Positions 20,770 to 29,908 of a DNA stretch of 64,000 nt are shown piece by piece. The stretch comes from an uncultured Phycisphaerales bacterium (GTDB lineage Bacteria; Planctomycetota; Phycisphaerae; Phycisphaerales; UBA1924): the NCBI GenBank assembly GCA_937995595.1, contig CALKJW010000020.1, forward strand, positions 47,096 through 111,095. Direction: 5' to 3'. The notes under the pieces were generated by a model. It saw only the letters and a list, made by a program, of their open reading frames with translations, was not told where the DNA came from and made no database searches. Positions within the stretch are counted from its first letter, which is position 1. Each line of letters begins with the position of its first letter. Made by a program: the position numbers and the translations under genes.

Positions 20770-21897
20770 ATGTCCGGCATCCAGATCGACCGCCTCCTCG
20801 ACACCGTCGTGAAGTTCGGCGCAAGCGACCTCCACCTGACCGTCGGCCGCCCGCCGACGCTGCGCCTGCACGGCCACCTCAAGAACCTTCAGACCAAGAT
20901 CCTCGACTCCGAGGACATGGTGTCGCTCATGAAGGCGATCACCAGCGAGCGGTCCCAGCAGGAACTGCAGGAAGAGGGCGGGTGCGACTTCGGCTTTGCC
21001 TACGGCGACGCGGCCCGCTTCCGCGTGTCGATCTTCCGCCAGCGCGGCGACCTGGCCATCGTGCTCCGCCAGATCCCCAACCGCCTCCTCACGTTCGAGC
21101 AGATCGGCCTGCCGGAAGTGATCCGCGACCTGGTGCGCCGTCCCCGCGGCCTGTTCCTCGTGACCGGGCCCACCGGCTCGGGCAAGACCACGTCGCTGGC
21201 GACGATGCTCGACTACGTGAACCAGAACTTCGACCGGCACATTGTGACGATGGAAGACCCGATCGAGTACTACCACTACCACAAGAAGTCGATCGTGAAC
21301 CAGCGCGAAGTCGGCAACGACGTGCCGAGTTTCGCCGAGGCGCTGCGGCGCGTGCTGCGTTCGGACCCGGACTGCATCCTCGTCGGCGAAATGCGCGACC
21401 TCGAGACGATCGAAGCCGCGATCCGTGCCGCGGAAACGGGCCACCTGGTGTTCGCCACGCTGCACACCACCGGCGCGGCCAAGACGATCGACCGCGTGGT
21501 GGACGCCTTCCCCGTCACCCAACAGAACCAGATCCGCGTGCAGTTGTCCACCTCGCTGATCGCCATCCTGAGCCAGGCGCTGCTGCCCCGGGTCGACACG
21601 CAGGGCCTGGTCGCCGCGTACGAGTTCCTGGTGGTCACCCCCGCGATCGCGAACCTGATCCGCGACAACAAGACCTTCCGCATCGACTCGATGATCCAGA
21701 CCGGCCGCAAGTTCGGCATGCAGTTGCTGGATGACCACCTGTGGTCGCTTTACACCCGCGGCATGATCGCGGCGGAAGAGATGATCGACAAGGCCAAGAA
21801 CCCGGCGGACCTGACCGACAAGGTCCACAAACTGGGGCGTACGGTCGGGCGCATCGAACTGGACGAAGCCGAGGAGGAGAAGGAAGCGAAGAAGTGA
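20770..21897 (+). CDS. pilT: Type IV pilus twitching motility ATPase PilT
   Basis: GASDLHLTVGRPPTLRLHG; GPTGSGKTTSLATMLDYVN; AIRAAETGHLVFATLHTTGA. Confidence 0.93.
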   Translation: MSGIQIDRLLDTVVKFGASDLHLTVGRPPTLRLHGHLKNLQTKILDSEDMVSLMKAITSERSQQELQEEGGCDFGFAYGDAARFRVSIFRQRGDLAIVLRQIPNRLLTFEQIGLPEVIRDLVRRPRGLFLVTGPTGSGKTTSLATMLDYVNQNFDRHIVTMEDPIEYYHYHKKSIVNQREVGNDVPSFAEALRRVLRSDPDCILVGEMRDLETIEAAIRAAETGHLVFATLHTTGAAKTIDRVVDAFPVTQQNQIRVQLSTSLIAILSQALLPRVDTQGLVAAYEFLVVTPAIANLIRDNKTFRIDSMIQTGRKFGMQLLDDHLWSLYTRGMIAAEEMIDKAKNPADLTDKVHKLGRTVGRIELDEAEEEKEAKK

Positions 21898-22115
21898 TGC
21901 CGACGGCCTGAACACCCATATTCAGGGATGACAAAGGGCGAGTTCATGCGATAACCGGATGAGGCGAATGTTTCGCTCGTCCAGTGTCGCATTCAAAAAA
22001 GCGTTGCAAAATTGGCCTAGTTTGGAACCGTTCGGTGTGTCCGGCCCGATAGGCTGGAGTGTGCAGCCCGAATGGGCGGCGGTGGCGCGCCGAGCGGTCG
22101 GAGGGTTGGAAGACG

Positions 22116-23855
22116 ATGCCCGCGATTGACCCCGCAGAACTGAAGGGCCGGAAACTCGGCCGCGTGCTGACCAAGCTCGGCAAGGTGTCTCGCGAGCAGG
22201 TCCACGAGGCGCTGGCCATCCAGAAGACGCGCAAGGCGCCGATAGGCCAGTTGCTGGTCGAGTTGGGATACTGCACGCAGCGCGACGTGCTCGAGGCCCT
22301 CGCCGGGCAGGCGGGCATGGCCTACGTTGACCTTTCAAAGACCGAACTCCCGGACGAGGTGCGTGACTCGCTCGCGGCCGAAACGGTGCAGACCTATCAG
22401 GTCGTGCCCATCGAGTACAACCCTCGGAGCAAGCGGCTGAAGATCGCGATGAAGAGCGCGGACAACTTCCGCGCGGTCGACGACCTGCGGCTGCTGATGG
22501 GCTTCAACGTCGAGGCGGTCGTGGCCGACCCGGCGAGCATCGACGCGGTCATCAAGAAGCACTACGCCAAGGGCGAGTCGGTGACGGACGTGGTTTCTGC
22601 GCTCGCGGCGGACGACAAACTCAAGGGCCTTGCGGGCAAGGGCGGGCAGTCGATCGACCTCGACGCGGTGGTGGAGGCGTCGGAGGACAACAAGGTCATC
22701 AAACTGCTGAACCTGGTGCTGCTGCAGGCGATCAAGGACCGGGCCAGCGACATCCACTTCGAGCCCTTCGAGCACGAGTTCAAGATGCGGTACCGCATCG
22801 ACGGCGTGCTGTACGAGATGGTGCCGCCGCCCAAGCACCTGGGGCCGGCGATCACCAGCCGCATCAAGGTCATGTCGAACCTCGACATCGCGGAGCGCCG
22901 CCTGCCGCAGGACGGGCGCATCGAACTGGTGGTGGGGGGCGCGCCGGTCGATCTTCGCGTGAGCGTGCTGCCGACGATGTGGGGTGAGAGCGTGGTGATG
23001 CGCGTGCTGGACCGCAGCAACGTGAAGCTGCAACTGGACCGCATCGGCCTGCGGCCCGACGACCTGGCCAACTTCCGCAAACTGATCAACAAGCCCAACG
23101 GGATCGTGATCGTGACCGGGCCGACCGGCTCGGGCAAGACCACGACGCTGTACGCCGCGCTGCAGGAACTCAACGACGTCTCGACGAAGATCCTCACGGC
23201 CGAGGACCCGGTGGAGTACGACATCGACGGGCTGTGCCAGTGCCAGGTGAACGTGGAGACGGAGACGACGTTCGCGCGTCTGCTCCGCTCGTTCCTGCGT
23301 CAGGACCCGGACGTGATCCTGGTGGGCGAGATCCGCGACCTGGAGACGGGCATCATCGCGGTGCAGGCGTCGCTCACGGGCCACCTGGTGCTGAGCACGC
23401 TGCACACCAACGACGCGCCCAGTTCGATCCTGCGTCTGGTGGACCTGGGCATCGAGACCTTCCTCCTGACGGCGACGATCGAGGGCATCGTGGCCCAGCG
23501 CCTGGTGCGCACCATCTGCCCCAACTGCAAGGAGCGGTACGAGCCCAAGGAGGAGGAACTGATGGAGCTGGGCCTGCTGCCCGAGGACATCGGCGGCCGG
23601 CAGTTGTTCCGCGGGCGCGGGTGCGAGGCGTGCCACAACTCGGGGTACAAGGGGCGCATGGCCATCTTCGAGATCATGGCCATGACCGACACGCTGCGCG
23701 AACTGATCATGAAGAAGTCCTCGACCAACGTGCTGCGCGACCACGCCCGCAAGTCGGGCATGCGGACGCTGCGCGAGTCGGGCCTCCTGGCGATCTACGA
23801 GGGCCAGACGACCATCGACGAGGTGGTCCGCGAGACGCTGGCCGACGAGGTGTGA
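22116..23855 (+). CDS. Type II secretion/type IV pilus assembly ATPase (GspE/PilB family), second copy
   Basis: ASDIHFEPFEHEFKMRYRIDGVLYEM; GPTGSGKTTTLYAAL; CxxC zinc motif ICPNCKE. Confidence 0.93.
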   Translation: MPAIDPAELKGRKLGRVLTKLGKVSREQVHEALAIQKTRKAPIGQLLVELGYCTQRDVLEALAGQAGMAYVDLSKTELPDEVRDSLAAETVQTYQVVPIEYNPRSKRLKIAMKSADNFRAVDDLRLLMGFNVEAVVADPASIDAVIKKHYAKGESVTDVVSALAADDKLKGLAGKGGQSIDLDAVVEASEDNKVIKLLNLVLLQAIKDRASDIHFEPFEHEFKMRYRIDGVLYEMVPPPKHLGPAITSRIKVMSNLDIAERRLPQDGRIELVVGGAPVDLRVSVLPTMWGESVVMRVLDRSNVKLQLDRIGLRPDDLANFRKLINKPNGIVIVTGPTGSGKTTTLYAALQELNDVSTKILTAEDPVEYDIDGLCQCQVNVETETTFARLLRSFLRQDPDVILVGEIRDLETGIIAVQASLTGHLVLSTLHTNDAPSSILRLVDLGIETFLLTATIEGIVAQRLVRTICPNCKERYEPKEEELMELGLLPEDIGGRQLFRGRGCEACHNSGYKGRMAIFEIMAMTDTLRELIMKKSSTNVLRDHARKSGMRTLRESGLLAIYEGQTTIDEVVRETLADEV

Positions 23856-23885
23856 CCGGAACGGAGAGGGGGTCGGAGACATCGC

Positions 23886-25181
23886 ATGCCGACGTTTCAA
23901 TACGAAGCGCTGAACGCCGCGGGCAAACCGCAGAAGGGCACCGTCGACGCCTCCTCGAGCGAGGAGGCGGTGCAGCGGATCAAGGCCCAGGGCTTCTTCC
24001 CCACGTCCGTGCGCGAGCAGAAGGCCAAGAAGGGCGCGGCGGGCGACGGGGCCGAGGCGCCGGCCAAGGCCAGGAAGAAGCAGAAGGAGTTGTCCTTCAG
24101 TTTCGGCAAGGTCAGCGCGAAGAAACTCACGCTCTTCACGCGCCAGTTGTCGACGCTTCAGGACGCGGGCCTGCCGCTGCTGCGCTCGCTGCAGATCCTC
24201 GAGGGCCAGCAGCGCCCCGGCAAACTCAAGAACATCCTGACCGACGTGTGCGAGGACGTCGAGGGCGGCTCGAGCCTGTCGGAGGCGATGGCCAAGCACC
24301 CCGCGGCGTTCGACAAGTTGTACACCAAGATGGTCGCCGCGGGCGAGGTCGGCGGCGTGCTGGACATCATCCTGCAGCGTCTGGCCGAGTTCATGGAGAA
24401 GGCCCAGCGCCTGAAGCGGAAGATCAAGGGCGCGATGGTGTACCCGTCGGTGGTGGTGTGCGTCGCGGTGGCGATCGTGACGTTCATCATGTGGTTCATC
24501 ATCCCGAAGTTCGAGGAGATCTTCCGCGACTTCGGCGTCGCTCTGCCCGCGCTGACGCGCTGGCTCATCGACACCTCGTCGTGGGTCGCGGGCAAGAAGA
24601 CCGGGCAGACGGTGCCCGGCGCGGTGTGGGTCTTCCTGACCCCGGTGTTCATCTTCGTGTTCGTGAAACTGGCGCGCAAGGCGACGCCCGGGCGGGCCGC
24701 GCTGGACACGCTGCTGCTGTGGACGCCGGTGTTCGGAAACCTGGTGAAGAAGAGCGTCACGGCCCGGTTCACCCGCACGCTGGGCACGCTGATCTCGGCG
24801 GGCGTGCCCATCCTCGAGGCGATGCTCATCACGCGCGACACCTCGGGCAACTACGTCTTCGAGAAGGCGCTGACGAAGGTGCACGACTCGATCCGCGAGG
24901 GCGAGTCGTTCGCCGACCCGCTGCGCGAGAGCAAGGTCTGCGACGCCATCGTGGTCAACATGATCGACGTCGGCGAGGAGACCGGCGACCTGGACGCGAT
25001 GCTCATGAAGATCGCGGACAACTACGACGAAGAGGTGGACGTCGCAGTCGCGGCGATGGTCGCGCTCATCGAGCCCATGCTCATGGTGGTGCTGGGCGTG
25101 ATCGTCGGCACCATCGTCGTCTCGATGTTCCTGCCGCTGGTCGCCATGATCGAGTCCCTCCAGCAAGGCGGTGCGGTGTGA
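23886..25181 (+). CDS. Type II secretion system inner membrane protein F / PilC
   Basis: MPTFQYEALNAAGKPQKGTVDA; FTRQLSTLQDAGLPLLRSLQIL; VNMIDVGEETGDLDAMLMKIADNY. Confidence 0.93.
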   Translation: MPTFQYEALNAAGKPQKGTVDASSSEEAVQRIKAQGFFPTSVREQKAKKGAAGDGAEAPAKARKKQKELSFSFGKVSAKKLTLFTRQLSTLQDAGLPLLRSLQILEGQQRPGKLKNILTDVCEDVEGGSSLSEAMAKHPAAFDKLYTKMVAAGEVGGVLDIILQRLAEFMEKAQRLKRKIKGAMVYPSVVVCVAVAIVTFIMWFIIPKFEEIFRDFGVALPALTRWLIDTSSWVAGKKTGQTVPGAVWVFLTPVFIFVFVKLARKATPGRAALDTLLLWTPVFGNLVKKSVTARFTRTLGTLISAGVPILEAMLITRDTSGNYVFEKALTKVHDSIREGESFADPLRESKVCDAIVVNMIDVGEETGDLDAMLMKIADNYDEEVDVAVAAMVALIEPMLMVVLGVIVGTIVVSMFLPLVAMIESLQQGGAV

Positions 25182-26020
25182 GCCGACCCTTCTACGCCAT
25201 CCGCCGGCGCCGGGCGTTCACGCTCATCGAGGCGTCGGTCACCGTCATCATCATCGCCATGCTCGCCGGCATCCTGCTGCTGGCGGTGCGCAAGGGCGTG
25301 GTGGGCGCGCGCATCGCGGCGGAGCGGCAGCTGCTGTCGGCGATGAGCACGGGCGTGCAGGCGTTCCGCAACGACCACGGCTTCCTGCCGCCGCTGATCG
25401 ACGACCGGCTCGACAGCGCGGGCAACCCGGTGGGCTCCGTGCTGGATTCGCAGAACCGCCCGCGCGTGCGCGACGCGGACTTCCTCATGTACGCCGGAAC
25501 GTCGGACCCCAACGACCCGCGCTACAGCGTCTACGCGCTGCAGTGGTACATCATGGGCATGCTGGACGTTCCCGTCGCCGGTCGGCCGCTCGACGGCGCG
25601 ACCGGCCCCGGCTACACCGAGCCGCAGCGCGACGGCACGTTCGCCGGTCGCGGCAAGGTGTACCAGGCCAAGTTCGACGTCGGCCGCCTGGGCTCGCGGA
25701 ACAAGGTCAACATCGTGCAGGCCGACGAGGCCCGCATCAGCATCTCGGACCGCTGGGGGAGCAACATCCGCTACTACCGCTGGAAGCCGCAGTACGGCGC
25801 GGACGGTCAGGTGTCGCAGTACCTCGTGCCGCGGGCCGTGGGCGACCACCGCACCAACGCCGAGGTGCGCTCGGCCGAGTACGCGATCGTGAGCCTCGGC
25901 CCGGACCAGCGGACCGACGAGCGCCGGCCGCTGCCGACGGCGGGGACGGTGACCGCCGCGACCGACCCCGCCGCGCTGGACGAGTCGGTGCGCGACGACC
26001 TGGTGGAGACCGGCCGATGA
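25178..26020 (+). CDS. Type II secretion pseudopilin (GspG-like), prepilin-type N-terminus
   Basis: GTG start; RRRRAFTLIEASVTVIIIAMLAGILL; overlaps gspF stop. Confidence 0.85.
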   Translation: MSRPFYAIRRRRAFTLIEASVTVIIIAMLAGILLLAVRKGVVGARIAAERQLLSAMSTGVQAFRNDHGFLPPLIDDRLDSAGNPVGSVLDSQNRPRVRDADFLMYAGTSDPNDPRYSVYALQWYIMGMLDVPVAGRPLDGATGPGYTEPQRDGTFAGRGKVYQAKFDVGRLGSRNKVNIVQADEARISISDRWGSNIRYYRWKPQYGADGQVSQYLVPRAVGDHRTNAEVRSAEYAIVSLGPDQRTDERRPLPTAGTVTAATDPAALDESVRDDLVETGR

Positions 26021-27132
26021 ACTCGACACGCCCATCCCGCGGCGGGCTGCGATCGGCGTTCACGCTGATCGAGATGCTCGTGGTGATGATCATCATCGTG
26101 ATCCTGCTGGGGGTCGCGGTGCCGAGTTTCCAGGCGATCCTGAACAGTTCCGAGTCGGCGCTGGCCGAGTCGATGCTGAAGGCGGGGATGCGCGCGGGTC
26201 GCGACGCCGCGCTGCGTTCGAGCGGCGACCGCGACAGCGCGGTGGTGTTCTTCTTCGAGCCCGGCGGCCAGTGCAGCATGGTGGTCTGCGTGAAGGCCGG
26301 CACGCTGCTGGACGAGGACGGCGCGGGCAACGTGGTGGCTCGCGACGTGTTCGCGCCCTCCCCGGTGAACCAGCCGATCCAGTTGCCGCGGGGCTGGTCG
26401 GTGCGCGGGTACGCGCCGGCGTACTCGATCGGCGTGTCCAACGACGTGACGCAGGACCCCAACCACCAGTGGTACGAGAGCAACGCGGGACGGCCGCTCA
26501 ACTCGCAGGAGGGCAACTGGGTCTTCCCGGAGACGGGGTTCTACAACACGAACAGTCCCGACGACGGGTTCAACCGCCAGTCGTTCATGGTGCGGTTCCA
26601 GGCGGGCTCGGGGATGGTGAAGATCGCCGACACCTCGACGGTGCTGGTGGTCGCGCCCGGTCCGTACGCGTCGTGGCGCGGGTCGGGCGTGTTCTCTCTG
26701 CACCGGGCCGACCAGGCCGAAGACCTGACGAAGTTCGTGCAGCGCGTGCTGACGGCCCCGACGTCGCTCACCGACGCGCAGCGCCGGCAGTTGATCGGCC
26801 TGCGCGCCAGCGACAGCGTGCTGTGCCGCGCCGTGTCGCAACTGGTGCTGTACCAGGAGCGGGCGCTGGCGGGCGGGCTGGGCGTGCGTCCGGACCGAGA
26901 GACGGGCAGCCTGTACCGGCCGTTTGTCATCGGCACGTCGTCGGCGCCCGAACTCGTGGCGGGCGCGAGCGTGACGGCGCGGAACATCAACCGCTGGGTC
27001 ACGGGCGACACGAACCTGGACGGCCGGCACCGCTCGTACAACGGCGCCAACCGCGAGGACGAGCCCGACACCCGCGTGTTCGCGCTCGACCGCGCGACCG
27101 GCGCGCTGCAGCAGGTGGAGGTGGAGCCATGA
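26017..27132 (+). CDS. Pseudopilin, prepilin-type N-terminal cleavage/methylation domain
   Basis: RSAFTLIEMLVVMIIIVILLGVAVPSFQAI; ATG overlaps preceding stop. Confidence 0.88.
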   Translation: MNSTRPSRGGLRSAFTLIEMLVVMIIIVILLGVAVPSFQAILNSSESALAESMLKAGMRAGRDAALRSSGDRDSAVVFFFEPGGQCSMVVCVKAGTLLDEDGAGNVVARDVFAPSPVNQPIQLPRGWSVRGYAPAYSIGVSNDVTQDPNHQWYESNAGRPLNSQEGNWVFPETGFYNTNSPDDGFNRQSFMVRFQAGSGMVKIADTSTVLVVAPGPYASWRGSGVFSLHRADQAEDLTKFVQRVLTAPTSLTDAQRRQLIGLRASDSVLCRAVSQLVLYQERALAGGLGVRPDRETGSLYRPFVIGTSSAPELVAGASVTARNINRWVTGDTNLDGRHRSYNGANREDEPDTRVFALDRATGALQQVEVEP

Positions 27133-28202
27133 GCCGACCACGCGGAGCAACCCGGCGCGTCGCCGCGGCGTTCACGCTCATCGAGATCCTGATCTCGGTG
27201 CTGATCCTGGGCCTGGGTCTGCTGGGCCTCGGCGCGCTGTTCCCGGTGGTGCTGCGCGAGCAGCGCATCGGCACGGACAACATCCTGGGCGTGGTGGTGA
27301 CGAACAACGTCAAGGCCGCGCTGCCGCACATGGAACTCAACGCGCTGCTGCAGGGCTGGAACCCGACCGACCCGCGCGACGTCTGGCGCGACTGGCGCTG
27401 GCACACCTCGGACGGCTCGGCGGAACTGGACGGCGACGACTACGAACTCGGCCAGTGGTGGGTCCCCGAGGTGGACGACAACGGCGACTCGCTCTGGGGC
27501 GACCCCAACACCGCCAACCTGCAGGTGCTCGTGCCGCTGCGCAGCCGCCTGTACCCCTCCGCCGGGCCGGAGGCGCGCCGCCCGCAGTACGTGTGGGACA
27601 TCGCCGTGCACCGCGCGCCGGACTTCATCGCCGGCAACTCGTCGCGGAACGACCCGCTGCGCGTGGCGATCTTCGTCCGCCGGGTGGACCCGCGCATCCG
27701 ATTCACGCCGGGCCCGGACCGCTCGCTGCTGCGGACGTTCGTCGACCGCGGCCTGCCCGCCTCGGAGTGGCGCCTGCCCGTCGGCCGTCAGGCCGGCAAC
27801 AGCGACCTGCCGACACTCGACGGGACCAATGGCAGCGGGGGGGTGGCGTACTCCGAGCCGATCGTCGCCGACCGCGGCGTGGACTGGCAGTTCGACATGA
27901 CGATCCCAGCGGCGCAGGGGCCGGGGCGGTACATCAGCAATATCGACATCAACAACCCGAGCGGGCGCGGCCGCCTGATGGCCCAGCCCAACCAGCGCCT
28001 GGTGGACAACCTCGGCAACATCTACACCGTCGAGGCGGTGGAGCGCGACGTGGGCGCGGCGAGCAACCGCTGGCGCGTGCGCATCAACCCGCCGATCCCC
28101 GAATCGCTCCGGACCAACGCGGCCGACCGGCCGCGCGTCGTGCAGTTCGTGTTCACGCCGCAGGTCCCCGCGGGCGTGGCCGTCGTGGAGGTGCTGCGAT
28201 GA
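27129..28202 (+). CDS. Pseudopilin (PilV/GspI-like), prepilin-type N-terminus
   Basis: AAAFTLIEILISVLILGLGLLGLGALFPVVLREQ; 4-nt overlap. Confidence 0.88.
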   Translation: MSRPRGATRRVAAAFTLIEILISVLILGLGLLGLGALFPVVLREQRIGTDNILGVVVTNNVKAALPHMELNALLQGWNPTDPRDVWRDWRWHTSDGSAELDGDDYELGQWWVPEVDDNGDSLWGDPNTANLQVLVPLRSRLYPSAGPEARRPQYVWDIAVHRAPDFIAGNSSRNDPLRVAIFVRRVDPRIRFTPGPDRSLLRTFVDRGLPASEWRLPVGRQAGNSDLPTLDGTNGSGGVAYSEPIVADRGVDWQFDMTIPAAQGPGRYISNIDINNPSGRGRLMAQPNQRLVDNLGNIYTVEAVERDVGAASNRWRVRINPPIPESLRTNAADRPRVVQFVFTPQVPAGVAVVEVLR

Positions 28203-29863
28203 GCGTCGATCGTCGGACAGGCCATCGTGGCTTCACACTGCTGGAGATGCTCATCGCCGTGGGCGCGGTGACGCTGATCGCGCTGGGCCTGTCGCGCGTG
28301 TTCACGGCGACGGGCGAGACGGTCCGCGTAGGGCGGCGCGTCAGCAATCTCAACGAGTACGCGTCGATGCTGGAGCGGCAGTTGCGCAGCGACGTGGCGT
28401 CGATGTCGCGCGAGGGGTTCCTGGTCATCAAGCACCGCGTCGCGGTCGACAGCGCGGGCTTCCCGCTGCTGGTGCAACTCGCGCCCGACCAGCCGGTGGC
28501 CAGCGCCCGCAACCGGCGTGTCGACGAGTTGACGTTCTTCGCCACGGGCCGCTTCAACACGCAGCGCGAGGCGGTGCACCCCTCTCGCATCGCCTCCGGC
28601 ACCGCCGCGCGGATCTACTTCGGCCACGGCGTGCGCTACCCGCAGAGCCTCACCTCGACGCCCTCGGCGTTCGACGTTCCGCAACTGGACGACGGGCAGG
28701 CGGCCGGGTCGCTCCCCTCGCCGCTGGGCGTGGGCGTGAACCAGTACGCCTCGGACTGGTGCCTGCTGCGCCACGTGACCGTGCTGAACAACCAGCTCGC
28801 CACCGCGCTGGACCCCTTCCCGCCGACCATCGCGGGCCTGACGATCCAGGAGATGCCGGACAACGACCTCCAGGTCGCGCTGCAGCCGGCGATGTCGAGC
28901 ATCTTCGCCAACCAGGCGCGGCTCAACCCGCCGACGCACCCCGGCGACGGCCGGCTGGCGCGCGACGGCGAGCCCAACGTCTACCCCGCGGCTTCCAGCG
29001 GGCTGGTCGACATCGCCACGACCGACCTGCAGGAGATCCGCCAGACCATCCTCGACGCGCAGCCCTACGGCACGTCGATCTTCAACCCCGACGCCGACTC
29101 GGGCATCGACGGGGGCGACCGGTTCGCCTTCCAGGCCGACACCAACCCGTCGGACCTCAACGGCGTGACGTCGAACATGAAGCGGTGGATGATCGGCGGC
29201 GCGCTCCCGGGGCTGGTGTGGAACAACACCAACCCGCTGGCGTCCAACGCCGACTCGCGCATGCGGTTCGAGTTCCGCCCGCCCGACCTGCTGGGCGTGG
29301 TCAGCGGCAACGGCGACCCGTGGCCCGAGAACGAGCCGTGGCGGCGCGTCGACCAGATGATGCTCTCGGCGTCGAACTTCGTGCCCCACTGCACCGAGTT
29401 CATCGTCGAGTGGTCCTTCGGCAAGGTCTACACCGACAACGACCCGCGGCGCGGGCAGTTGATCTGGCACGGCCTGCTCCGCCGCGGCGACATCAACGGC
29501 AACGGCCAGACCAACACCGTGATCGCCGCGCCGTACCGGCAGATCGACCCCAACGTCGAGCGGTACTTCCAGCGCATCGAGCGTCGCGACGGCACGGAGC
29601 TGCTGCGCGAGGTGGACCCGCGGCTGATCCATTTCCCGCCCGAGCCGGCGGGGCTCAACCCCGGCCAGGCGCTGTACTCGTGCTTCGGATACCTCGATCC
29701 GACGTACACGCTGACGGGCTATCCGAACCCGGCCACGATCCCGTGGGCGTGGCCGAAACTGCTGCGGATCACCATCAGCCTCGTCGACCCGACCGACCCG
29801 CTCAACGAGCAGACGTTCCAGTTTGTCATCGAAGTGCCCGACGCGCAGGGCGAACGGTTCTGA
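28199..29863 (+). CDS. Pseudopilin (PilW/GspJ-like), prepilin-type N-terminus
   Basis: HRGFTLLEMLIAVGAVTLIALGLSRVFTATGETVRVGRRV; 4-nt overlap. Confidence 0.88.
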   Translation: MSVDRRTGHRGFTLLEMLIAVGAVTLIALGLSRVFTATGETVRVGRRVSNLNEYASMLERQLRSDVASMSREGFLVIKHRVAVDSAGFPLLVQLAPDQPVASARNRRVDELTFFATGRFNTQREAVHPSRIASGTAARIYFGHGVRYPQSLTSTPSAFDVPQLDDGQAAGSLPSPLGVGVNQYASDWCLLRHVTVLNNQLATALDPFPPTIAGLTIQEMPDNDLQVALQPAMSSIFANQARLNPPTHPGDGRLARDGEPNVYPAASSGLVDIATTDLQEIRQTILDAQPYGTSIFNPDADSGIDGGDRFAFQADTNPSDLNGVTSNMKRWMIGGALPGLVWNNTNPLASNADSRMRFEFRPPDLLGVVSGNGDPWPENEPWRRVDQMMLSASNFVPHCTEFIVEWSFGKVYTDNDPRRGQLIWHGLLRRGDINGNGQTNTVIAAPYRQIDPNVERYFQRIERRDGTELLREVDPRLIHFPPEPAGLNPGQALYSCFGYLDPTYTLTGYPNPATIPWAWPKLLRITISLVDPTDPLNEQTFQFVIEVPDAQGERF

Positions 29864-29908
29864 TGTGCCCGCGCCAGCCCGCGCACCGCCCACCACCGGG
29901 AGCGACCC

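Noticed and set aside
22335-25166. 943-aa minus-strand ORF opposite gspE/gspF
   Set aside because: High-GC antisense shadow ORF; His/Arg/Asp-rich composition and overlap with well-supported genes on + strand.
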